NCBI GenBank assembly: GCA_903960645.1
Contig: CAJCBN010000390.1
Location: 1 to 5,787 of the forward strand
Origin: an uncultured Actinomycetes bacterium
Lineage (GTDB): Bacteria; Actinomycetota; Thermoleophilia; Gaiellales; F1-60-MAGs149
Reading direction: 5' to 3'
Length of the DNA stretch: 5,787 nt
The notes below the pieces were generated by a model, which saw only the letters and a program-made list of their open reading frames with translations, searched no databases and was not told the origin of the DNA. Shown here in pieces: positions 1-5,787 of this stretch (the stretch's first letter is position 1; every line of letters starts with the position of its first letter). Position numbers and translations under genes: made by a program.

Positions 1-553
1 CCACGAAGTCCGCGTCGGCGCGCTCGGCCCAGGCACGCAGCTGCTCGTCGGCCGCGGCACGGAAGGTGTCGGCCGCCGCCACGACGACGGTCTTGCCGAC
101 GCGACGGAGATGCTCGGCGAGTTTGCCGACGGTGGTCGTCTTGCCCGTCCCGTTGACGCCGACCATCAGGATGACCGTCGGCTGGTGTGAGACGTCGATG
201 CGCGCCTCGGCGCCCGCCAGAAGATCGGCGATCTCCTCGGCCAGCGCCGGCGTGAGGTCGGCGCCCGGCGTCAGACCGCCGGCAGCCGCCCGCCGCTCGA
301 GCCGGCCGATGATCTCGACGGTCGCCGGCACGCCGCAGTCCGCCAGCAGCAGGGCCTCTTCGAGCTGCTCCCAAGCCGCCGCGTCGTCGGGGTCGAAGGC
401 GATCGACTGCAGCTGGCCGGTGAGCGCCTTGCTCGACTTGGAGAGCCCGTCGACGAGCCGGCGAAAGAAGCCGCCGCCCTGCTCAGTCGGAGCCGCCTCC
501 TCGACGACGGAGACGTCGCCGAGCCCGGAGAACATCTGGTGCGGATCGGCCAT
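1..553 (-). CDS. ftsY: FtsY, signal recognition particle receptor GTPase (3' part missing, runs off the left edge)
   Basis: The first 184 residues are visible. FtsY is the membrane-associated SRP receptor: it pairs with Ffh in a GTP-dependent complex and delivers ribosomes making membrane proteins to the translocon. Residues 1-28 are a short, mildly acidic leader. A basic amphipathic segment beginning GGGFFRRLVDGLSKS (~26-40) matches the lipid-binding helix at the front of the FtsY N domain. The N-domain helical bundle follows (LEEALLLADCGV at ~64-75). The G domain begins near 124, with P-loop GVNGTGKTTT at ~132-141 and the DTFRAAA motif at ~162-168. The later G motifs (DTAGR, TKxD) lie outside the window. 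The DTFRAAA and N-domain signatures fit FtsY, and the location after smc favours FtsY over Ffh. The start is ATG at 553-551, three bases after the smc stop; the stop is in the same frame, so the protein cannot extend further upstream. No strong Shine-Dalgarno is visible, so coupling to smc translation is likely. An alternative start is the ATG at codon 7. Confidence 0.96.
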   Translation of the reverse strand, partial: MADPHQMFSGLGDVSVVEEAAPTEQGGGFFRRLVDGLSKSSKALTGQLQSIAFDPDDAAAWEQLEEALLLADCGVPATVEIIGRLERRAAAGGLTPGADLTPALAEEIADLLAGAEARIDVSHQPTVILMVGVNGTGKTTTVGKLAEHLRRVGKTVVVAAADTFRAAADEQLRAWAERADADFV

Positions 554-556
554 GCG

Positions 557-3500
557 CTACGCCAGATCCGGCGCGGCGGCGAGCGCAGGGCCGTCGCTCT
601 CGCGCGGCAGGCGCCGCGAGATGACCTGGGAGACGCCGTTGCCCGGCATCGACACGCCGTAGAGCGCATCGGCGGCCTCCATCGTGCCGGCCTGGTGCGT
701 GATCACGATGAACTGGGCACGATCGCGGAAGCGATTGACGAGCTCGAGGAAGCGGTCGATGTTGACCTCGTCGAGCGCAGCGTCGACCTCGTCGAGCACG
801 TAGAAGGGGCTTGGCCGCGCGAGCATCAGCGCGAAGGTGAAGCCGAGGGCGGCCATCGACTTCTCACCACCCGACAGGACCTGCAGGGAGCGGATCTTCT
901 TGCCAGCCGGCTGCACCTCGAGCTCGACGCCCGGCTCGGGCGCCTCGTGGACCGCGTCGAGCTCGTCGACATCGACCACGGCCTCCTCCTCGCCGTCGTG
1001 CGCCTCGGCGGCCTCGACTGCGTCCTCGCCGGCCTCGAGCTCGACGAGCTCGGCGGGCTCGACCAGGCGCAGGCGACCGGAGCCGCCGGGGAACAGCGTC
1101 TCCATGACCTCCGCGAAGCCAGCCTCGACAGTGGTGTAGGTGCTCTCGAAGCGGTTGCGGATCTCGGCACCGAGCTCGCGGACGAGCTTGCGCAGCTCGG
1201 CGACAGACTTCTCGAGGTCGGTGATCTGCTCGGTGATGTCGTCGGCCTCCTGCTTGGCCTCCTCGTAGGCCTCCTTGGCCAGCGGGTTGACCGCGCCGAG
1301 CTGGGCGATGCGGCGCTCGAGGCGCTCCACCTTGCCCTCGCGCGTCGTGCGCTCGTCCTCCGGCAGCGGCTCGGTGAGGTCGACGACGTCCTTGGCACCC
1401 TCCAGCTGCTGCTCGATCAGCTCGCGGCGCCGTGCGCCGAGGTCTTGGAGCCGTTCCTCGCAGCGCTCGAGCTCGACTCCCAGGGCGGCGACGCGGCCTG
1501 CGGCATCGCGGCGCTCGGCGCCGAGACGGGCATCATCGTCGGCGCAGGCGCGCAGCTCGGTGCCGAGCTCGGCCACCCGCCCCTCGCCCGCCTGGCTCTG
1601 CGCGCGGGCCGGCTCACGGAAGCGCTCTGCGGTGACGAGCGCAGCGCGGATCGTGGTGAGAATCGTCGGCAGCTGCTCGGTGACCGCCGTCAGTGCGGCG
1701 GCGGCGCGTTGGGCCAGCTCGGCCTGGCGCTCCTGCTCGGTGGCCAGCGTGCGCAGGCGCGCGCCCTCGACGCGGGCCCGCTCGGCACGCTCCTCGGAGG
1801 CGGCGCGGCGGCCGCGACGATCGGCGACCTCGTCCTGCAGTCCCATCCGCGTGGCCTCGGCGGCCTCATGCTCGGCGGCGCACTCAGCCACGCGCTCGCG
1901 CAGCGCGGCCATGCCGCTCTCGAGCGCCGTGAACTCGGTCTGGGCCGCCGCAGCGCGCGCCTCCGACTGCTCGGCGTCTTCGGTGGCCGCGCGCAGGCGC
2001 TCGGCCGTGGCCTCGTCGAGGCGCGCCAGACGGTCGGCCTCGCGGCCGGCATCGCCGAACTCGCGCTCGAGCCGCAGCTGGGCATCACGGGCCTCGGCAA
2101 CGGCGGCCCGCGCGGCGCCGTCGGCAGCCTCCACGGCCTCACGGCGTCCGGTGGCCTCGACCAAGAGCACGGCGGCGGCGGCCCGCGCAGCGTCGTCATC
2201 GCGTACCTGCTGCTCGACGCCGGTCAGATCGCGCTTGCGGGCGAGGGCACGACCGGCGGCGTCACCGGCGCGGAAGGCGATGCCGCGATCGGCGTCGAAG
2301 CCGCGGCCGTCTGCGAGGACGCCGATACCACGCTTGATCGCGAGGAGGTCCTCGGGGCGCTCAACGAGCAGGACGCCATCGAGCAGGCCGCTCGGGACGT
2401 CACCAGTGGTCTGCACGCGCGAGGCGAGCGGGACGCCCGGTCCCTCGGCCTGCCGCGTCGGCAGGCGGTCGAGGCAGAGCAGCGCAGCACCCTCCAGCGC
2501 ATCGTCGGCGAGCAGGTCGACCGCATCGCTGGCGGCACGGGCGACCGCCTCGGTGGCGCGCCACGACAGCACAGCCGCCACGGCGCGTTCGATGCCCTGA
2601 TCGGGACGAAGCTGGTCGGTGACGAGCGAGACGCCACGGTCGCGCAGGCGCACCAGCGCCCCGTCGAGACCGTCGCCGCGCTCGATGGACTCGCGCAACT
2701 CGGCGAGGCGAGCGGCCGAGGACTGCGCCTTGGCGTCGGCGACCGCCGCGGCACCACGGACATCGGCCTCGGCCTGACGCGCGGCAGCGGCTGCAGCACG
2801 AGCCTCCTGCTCGATGCGCTCGGCCTCAACGAGTGCCTCGCGGGCGGCGATGACGTGCGCCTCGATGGTCTCCAGGCGAATCTGCGCCTCCTGCCGTGCA
2901 GCCTCGCGCTCGGCCACACCCTCGCCCAGCTCGCCGCGCCGCAACCCAGCAGCAGCGGCGCGCTCGCGGTTCTCGGTGGCCTCGGCCTGGGCGCGGGCCA
3001 GACGGCCCTCGTGCTCGGCAGCGGCGCTGCGGGCCGCAAGCAGCGCGTTCAGCGCTGATTCGGATGACTGCGTGGCGGCGGTGAAGCGATCCTCGATGCC
3101 GGTGTCGTCGGGATCGGCGGCCAGCACTGAGCGCTCGCGCTCGGCATCGACCTCGACCGAGGCGGCGGCGCTCGCCGTGGCGGCCGCCTCGTCGATCAGG
3201 CGGCCAGCGCGGATGCGGAGACGCTCGATGTCGTGCGCGAACTCCTCGCGGCGCTCGTCGAGGCGGGTGGCGCGATCGGACAGCCGGTCAACGGCCGCGT
3301 CGAGCCGCTGGACGAGGCGCGATGCTGCCTCCTGCTCGGTGACGAGCGCGCCGAGCGCGCCCTCAGCCGCCTCACGGCGCTTGATGACCTCGGCGGCGGC
3401 GGCATCGAGCTGGTCCTGCAGGGCGCGCGCCTCGCGCAGATCGTTCTGGCGAATTCCGCGGTCGCGTCGCGTCTCGGCCATGGCCGAGAGCACCAGCTCG

Positions 3501-4180
3501 AGGCGCAGCTCGAGCAGCTCGGCCTCGAGCAGCGCGGCCCGCTCGGCCGCAGAGGCCTGCAGCGCCAACGGGCGCAGGCGACCCTGAATCTCGGCCTGCC
3601 GGGTCCGCGCCTCGATCAGATGGCGCTCAACGCGGTTGAGCTTCTGCTGGGCGCGCACGCGGCGGCGCTTGAACTTGCCGAGCCCCGCGACCTCCTCGAT
3701 CAGACCGCGCCGCACCGTCGGGCTCGCGAGCAGCACCTGATCGACCTGGTTCTGGCCGATGATCGCGTGGCTGTCCTTGCCGAGGCCGATGTCGGCCAGC
3801 ACCTCGTGGACGTCGAGCCGACGCACGGGCACGCGGTTGAGCATGTACTGACTCTCGCCGTCACGGCTGAGTCGGCGCAGGATCGACAGCTCGGGCCGGC
3901 CACCCGGCGCGACGCCACCCTCGTCCTCGAGTATCAGTTCAACCTCAGCGACGCCCGCCGCGGCGCGTCCCTCCGCGCCACTGAAGAGGACATCGAGTCC
4001 GGTCGCGACGCGCACCTCGCTCGGTGCCTGGGAGGCCATCGCCCAGCGCAGCGACTCAGCGATGTTCGACTTGCCGGAGCCGTTCGGGCCGACGATGACG
4101 CCGACCCCGCGATCGAACTGCAGCTCCGTCTCGTCGGCGAAGCTCTTGAAGCCCTTGATGCGGATGCGCGTGAGCCTCAT
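557..4180 (-). CDS. smc: SMC, chromosome condensation and segregation ATPase
   Basis: This is a complete 1207-residue SMC, close to the usual bacterial size (~1150-1200). SMC dimers, with ScpA and ScpB, load on the chromosome and extrude or tether DNA loops to help segregate replicated origins; neither scp gene is in the window. The N-terminal head starts RIKGFKSFADETEL and has Walker A GPNGSGKSN (~31-39), an arginine-finger region around R57, and a Q-loop region IIGQNQVDQVLL (~140-151) followed by IEEVAGLGKFKRR. Alanine/arginine/glutamate-rich coiled coils occupy ~170-500 and ~655-1010 around a hinge at ~505-650. The C-terminal head has the signature LSGGEKSMAALGF (~1101), Walker B with D-loop FYVLDEVDAALDE (~1125-1137) and H-loop FIVITHQAGTMEAADALYG (~1156). 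All ATPase motifs are intact. Oddities are an acidic insertion before the signature motif and a divergent hinge. The ATG overlaps the rnc stop (ATGA) and is preceded by GGGGAG. The stop is TAG. Confidence 0.98.
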   Translation of the reverse strand: MRLTRIRIKGFKSFADETELQFDRGVGVIVGPNGSGKSNIAESLRWAMASQAPSEVRVATGLDVLFSGAEGRAAAGVAEVELILEDEGGVAPGGRPELSILRRLSRDGESQYMLNRVPVRRLDVHEVLADIGLGKDSHAIIGQNQVDQVLLASPTVRRGLIEEVAGLGKFKRRRVRAQQKLNRVERHLIEARTRQAEIQGRLRPLALQASAAERAALLEAELLELRLELVLSAMAETRRDRGIRQNDLREARALQDQLDAAAAEVIKRREAAEGALGALVTEQEAASRLVQRLDAAVDRLSDRATRLDERREEFAHDIERLRIRAGRLIDEAAATASAAASVEVDAERERSVLAADPDDTGIEDRFTAATQSSESALNALLAARSAAAEHEGRLARAQAEATENRERAAAAGLRRGELGEGVAEREAARQEAQIRLETIEAHVIAAREALVEAERIEQEARAAAAAARQAEADVRGAAAVADAKAQSSAARLAELRESIERGDGLDGALVRLRDRGVSLVTDQLRPDQGIERAVAAVLSWRATEAVARAASDAVDLLADDALEGAALLCLDRLPTRQAEGPGVPLASRVQTTGDVPSGLLDGVLLVERPEDLLAIKRGIGVLADGRGFDADRGIAFRAGDAAGRALARKRDLTGVEQQVRDDDAARAAAAVLLVEATGRREAVEAADGAARAAVAEARDAQLRLEREFGDAGREADRLARLDEATAERLRAATEDAEQSEARAAAAQTEFTALESGMAALRERVAECAAEHEAAEATRMGLQDEVADRRGRRAASEERAERARVEGARLRTLATEQERQAELAQRAAAALTAVTEQLPTILTTIRAALVTAERFREPARAQSQAGEGRVAELGTELRACADDDARLGAERRDAAGRVAALGVELERCEERLQDLGARRRELIEQQLEGAKDVVDLTEPLPEDERTTREGKVERLERRIAQLGAVNPLAKEAYEEAKQEADDITEQITDLEKSVAELRKLVRELGAEIRNRFESTYTTVEAGFAEVMETLFPGGSGRLRLVEPAELVELEAGEDAVEAAEAHDGEEEAVVDVDELDAVHEAPEPGVELEVQPAGKKIRSLQVLSGGEKSMAALGFTFALMLARPSPFYVLDEVDAALDEVNIDRFLELVNRFRDRAQFIVITHQAGTMEAADALYGVSMPGNGVSQVISRRLPRESDGPALAAAPDLA
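932..1057 (-). other. Acidic insertion in the C-terminal ATPase head of SMC
   Basis: These codons encode ~42 residues lying between the beta strand ending LRLVE and the strand GVELEV just before PAGKK. In most bacterial SMCs this link is about ten residues. Here 17 of the 42 residues are Asp or Glu, with no Lys or Arg, and the rest are mainly Ala and Val. The segment is probably a flexible acidic loop on the head surface. Its function is unknown. The underlying DNA is rich in repeated GCCTCG/CTCGAC-like units, which could have promoted its expansion. Confidence 0.75.
2231..2668 (-). other. SMC hinge (dimerisation) domain, compact and divergent
   Basis: Approximate residues 505-650 of SMC interrupt the coiled coil and contain the ordered alpha/beta pattern expected of the hinge: GVSLVTDQLRPDQGIERAV, then ALLCLDRLP, then GVLLVERPEDLL and GIGVLADGRGF. 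The hinge joins two SMC subunits and can bind DNA. The second half is shorter than usual. The glycine-rich end, usually close to spGGsxTGG, reads here as FRAGDAAGR, keeping only part of the glycine pattern. Boundaries are approximate. Confidence 0.7.
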
Positions 4181-4866
4181 GTGCCCTGCTCCCCGAGCGC
4201 ATGCAGGGCCCGGCGCGCGGCGTGCTGCTCGGCCGAGCGGCGCGACGCACCCTCGCCCTCGCCAAGCACGTCACCATCGACGATGGCCACGACGCGAAAG
4301 CGACGCGCGTGTGCTGGTCCGGTCTCCTCCACGGATTCGTACGCTACACGGCGGCCCCGACGCTGCAGGACCTCCTGCAGGGCTGTCTTGGGGTCCACGC
4401 GGGGGTCGAGAGCATGCGCGAAGAGCGGCCTGAAGGCCTCGACCGCGGCCGCGTTGGCCTCATCCCAGCCCCGCTCGAGGAAGATCGCGCCGAGCGCGGA
4501 CTCCGTCAGGTCGGCCAGCACCGAGTGGTTCAGCCCGAGGCGCCACGCGGCGTCCTCGTGCACCGTCCCGACCACCAGGGCGGCCATCCGCTCGCCGAGC
4601 CGCTCGTTGCGCGCGACCACGGCGCAGAAACGCGCCGAGCGCAGCTGGTTCTTGATCCGCGACAGCTCGCCCTCGGGCGCGTCGGGCAGGAACTCCAGCA
4701 GATAGGCGCCGAGCGCGAGATCGAGCACCGCGTCGCCCAGCAACTCGTACCGCTCGTACGAGTCGCCGGGCGACGCGGCCCAGCTCGAATGCGTCAGCGC
4801 ACGGGTGCGCGGCTCGTCCGCCAGAGCGTCGAGCCGCCGTGCGATCGGGCGATCGGACTCAGTCAG
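4177..4866 (-). CDS. rnc: Ribonuclease III, with a probable non-canonical CTG start
   Basis: RNase III cleaves double-stranded RNA, maturing rRNA precursors and processing some mRNAs. The catalytic domain has ALTHSSW (~24-30), the signature ERYELLGDAVL (~38-48, with acidic residues E41 and D45) and VLADLTESALGAIFL (~116-130, with D119 and E122); these match the four catalytic acidic positions of the family. A C-terminal double-stranded RNA-binding domain runs ~158-225, beginning DPKTALQEVLQ and ending in GEGASRRSAEQHAARRAL. No ATG or GTG exists in frame upstream of the signature. The TTG at 4743 falls inside the signature and would delete ALTHSSW and E41, so it cannot give an active enzyme. 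The CTG at 4866-4864, overlapping the acpP stop by 8 bases, gives 229 residues, close to the 226 of E. coli RNase III. An ATT at 4884-4882 and a later CTG are alternatives. No Shine-Dalgarno is visible, so coupling to acpP termination is likely. Gene identity is certain; the start is about 50% sure. Confidence 0.95.
   Translation of the reverse strand: MTESDRPIARRLDALADEPRTRALTHSSWAASPGDSYERYELLGDAVLDLALGAYLLEFLPDAPEGELSRIKNQLRSARFCAVVARNERLGERMAALVVGTVHEDAAWRLGLNHSVLADLTESALGAIFLERGWDEANAAAVEAFRPLFAHALDPRVDPKTALQEVLQRRGRRVAYESVEETGPAHARRFRVVAIVDGDVLGEGEGASRRSAEQHAARRALHALGEQGT
4189..4194 (-). promoter_or_regulatory. Ribosome binding site of smc
   Basis: GGGGAG on the minus strand lies 8 bases before the smc ATG and within the last codons of rnc. 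It supports the ATG at 4180, which overlaps the rnc TGA as ATGA, so smc can be translated both by coupling and by independent initiation. Confidence 0.6.
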
Positions 4867-5104
4867 CGCGGGCGACGATGAAATCGACGGCGTCGCCGAC
4901 GGTACCGATCGACTGGGCCTCTTCGTCGGAGATCTTGACGCCGAAGGCCTCCTCGAGGTCCATGATCAGCTCGACCAGGTCGAGCGAGTCGGCCTTCAGG
5001 TCGTCGCGCATGTGCGCGCTCTCGACCACATCTGCCGGATCGACGTCGAGACGCTCAACGAGAATCTCCTGCACTTTGCCCAAAACCTCTGCGCGTTCAG
5101 CCAC
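4859..5104 (-). CDS. acpP: Acyl carrier protein
   Basis: This complete 81-residue acidic protein matches type II fatty acid synthesis acyl carrier proteins (usually 75-85 residues). It carries growing acyl chains in the cytoplasm on a 4'-phosphopantetheine arm. The attachment site is Ser40 in KADSLDLVELIMDLEEAF, close to the family motif GADSLDTVEL. Helix 1 is VLGKVQEILVERLDV, and helix 4 is around TVGDAVDFIV. The start is GTG at 5104-5102, supported by the purine-rich AAGGTAGG five bases upstream. The stop TGA (4861-4859) lies within the first codons of rnc. plsX lies 64 bases upstream; PlsX acts on acyl-ACP, so the two products work on the same substrate. A dedicated carrier for a polyketide or other pathway is less likely, given the plsX-rnc-smc setting. 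Confidence 0.97.
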   Translation of the reverse strand: MAERAEVLGKVQEILVERLDVDPADVVESAHMRDDLKADSLDLVELIMDLEEAFGVKISDEEAQSIGTVGDAVDFIVARAD

Positions 5105-5168
5105 TGTTGCCTACCTTGTCTTGAATCCTGCGTGGACGCGCTGACACTAGCAGGCGCGCTGTGCGGCG
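5105..5168 (-). other. plsX-acpP intergenic gap
   Basis: This is the only real non-coding stretch in the window. Besides the acpP ribosome binding site it holds a -10-like TAGTGT (complement of 5144-5149), about 40 bases before the acpP start, but no recognisable -35 element at 16-18 bases. CAGCGCG occurs twice on the minus strand (complements of 5155-5161 and 5137-5143), 18 bases apart. There is no hairpin plus U-tract terminator, so read-through from plsX into acpP is expected. A promoter or operator here is only a possibility. Confidence 0.4.
5110..5117 (-). promoter_or_regulatory. Ribosome binding site of acpP
   Basis: AAGGTAGG on the minus strand resembles AAGGAGG with one inserted base and ends five bases before the GTG at 5104. 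It decides the start codon for acpP, since no ATG is available at the N terminus of the protein. Confidence 0.65.
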
Positions 5169-5787
5169 TTAGCGGGTGCGGGCACCAATCGCACCGACGA
5201 GATCGCAGCGCACGCCGTCGGCGGCGTAGCGGCAGGCCTGCGCAATGCCGTGCGGACGGGCGGCGCCGTGGGCGATCACCGTGACCGCATTCGCGCCGAG
5301 CAGGTGCGCGCCACCGTAGGTATCTGGGTCGAGGCTGTCACGCACGCGGCGCAGCGCCGGACGCAGCAGCAGGCCGCCAAGCTGGGCCCGTATGCCGGTC
5401 GCCTCGGCACGGACGCGGCGGAAGGCCTCGCGTGCCGTCCCCTCGCAGGTCTTGAGGGCGACGTTGCCGGTCTGGCCGTCGGCGACGATGACGTCGACGA
5501 GCGAGGTCAGGAGGTCACGGCCCTCGACGCTGCCGCGGTAGGCGAGGCCAGTGTCGGCGGCGAGCAGCGCGTGGGCCTCGCGTGTGCGGACATCGCCCTT
5601 GCCGGGCTCCTCACCGATCGTCAGCAGGCCACAGGTGGGGCGCTCGATGCGCAGCAGGTGCTCCGCGAAGGCGCTGCCGAGGTGCGCGAACTGGTGGAGC
5701 TGCTGCGGGGTCGTGTCCATGTTCGCGCCCGCGTCGATCAGCACCGTCGGCCGCTCGGAGCCGGGCAGGACGGCGGCGAGTCCCGGA
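5169..5787 (-). CDS. plsX: PlsX, phosphate acyltransferase (5' part missing, runs off the right edge)
   Basis: The last ~205 residues are present; PlsX is usually ~330-340, so the first ~130 are outside the window. PlsX converts acyl-ACP and phosphate to acyl-phosphate, which PlsY uses to acylate glycerol-3-phosphate, the first step of phospholipid synthesis; it is a peripheral membrane enzyme. Recognisable family segments in order are VLIDAGANMD (family: LLDvGANvd), LHQFAHLGSAFAE, GLLTIGEEPGKGD, GSVEGRDL, DVIVADGQTGNVALKTCEG (family: DGFTGNvxLKxxEG), YGGAHLLGANAVTVIAHG and a C-terminal helix with IAQACRYA. The usual Phe in DGFTGN is Gln here. The reading frame stays open to the window edge, so the GTG at 5744 is internal and not the start. 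The stop is TAA at 5171-5169, 64 bases before acpP. Products of plsX and acpP share acyl-ACP. Confidence 0.96.
   Translation of the reverse strand, partial: PGLAAVLPGSERPTVLIDAGANMDTTPQQLHQFAHLGSAFAEHLLRIERPTCGLLTIGEEPGKGDVRTREAHALLAADTGLAYRGSVEGRDLLTSLVDVIVADGQTGNVALKTCEGTAREAFRRVRAEATGIRAQLGGLLLRPALRRVRDSLDPDTYGGAHLLGANAVTVIAHGAARPHGIAQACRYAADGVRCDLVGAIGARTR

Noticed and set aside
66..662. A 198-codon plus-strand frame opposite ftsY
   Set aside because: It is Ser/Arg/Ala-rich with no motif and is antisense to a clear FtsY NG domain.
539..3058. An 839-codon open frame on the plus strand, opposite smc
   Set aside because: It mirrors the Ala/Arg/Glu/Leu-rich coiled-coil coding of smc in GC-rich DNA, has no recognisable domain, and is rich in Leu/Gly/Ala as expected of a shadow frame. 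smc on the other strand has every family motif.
4363..4380. An 8-base inverted repeat (CTGCAGGA/TCCTGCAG) inside rnc, considered as an RNase III self-cleavage hairpin or terminator
   Set aside because: The two-base loop is too short for a stable hairpin of this kind and the stem is far shorter than RNase III targets. The repeat is explained by the codons for LQEVLQ in the RNA-binding domain.
3233..4705. A 490-codon open frame on the plus strand spanning parts of smc and rnc
   Set aside because: It crosses the boundary between two well-identified genes on the other strand, and its composition changes abruptly there. It has no domain signature and is a shadow.
4743..4762. Repeated CTCGTAC and a 10-base palindrome CTCGTACGAG near the rnc signature
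   Set aside because: It encodes the repeated Tyr-Glu of the YERYE part of the catalytic signature and needs no regulatory explanation.
5169..5744. A separate 191-codon gene starting at the GTG at 5744
   Set aside because: The PlsX frame continues upstream to the window edge with family-like sequence (residues before VLIDAGAN), so this GTG is internal.

Overview
This window looks like core chromosome of a high-GC bacterium. All five recognisable genes lie on the minus strand and are transcribed from the right end to the left in the order plsX (5' end cut off), acpP, rnc, smc, ftsY (3' end cut off). The strong G/C bias at third codon positions, GTG/CTG/TTG-type starts, and Ala/Arg/Glu-rich proteins suggest an actinobacterium-like high-GC lineage. 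The order resembles the Bacillus plsX-fabD-fabG-acpA-rncS-smc-ftsY cluster without fabD and fabG. It differs from the rnc-mutM-smc-ftsY order common in Actinomycetes. A deep-branching actinobacterium (for example Thermoleophilia) is my best guess, but the sequence alone does not prove it.

Layout from right to left: 5787-5169 encodes the C-terminal ~205 residues of PlsX (phosphate acyltransferase). A 64-base gap follows, holding the acpP ribosome binding site and little else. 5104-4859 encodes acyl carrier protein, starting at GTG. 4866-4177 encodes RNase III, overlapping the end of acpP and having no ATG or GTG start. 4180-557 encodes a full-length SMC ATPase, joined to rnc by an ATGA overlap. 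553-1 encodes the first 184 residues of the signal recognition particle receptor FtsY, starting three bases after the smc stop and in the same frame. The tight packing indicates one transcription unit with translational coupling, at least from acpP to ftsY.

Together the genes cover phospholipid and fatty acid synthesis (PlsX and ACP), double-stranded RNA processing (RNase III), chromosome compaction and segregation (SMC), and membrane protein targeting (FtsY). No mobile element, CRISPR array, tRNA, rRNA or convincing terminator is visible.

I found no new multi-gene system. The points most worth checking are a ~42-residue acidic insertion in the C-terminal ATPase head of SMC, a compact and divergent SMC hinge, the non-canonical start of rnc, and the in-frame TAG-CGC-ATG junction between smc and ftsY.
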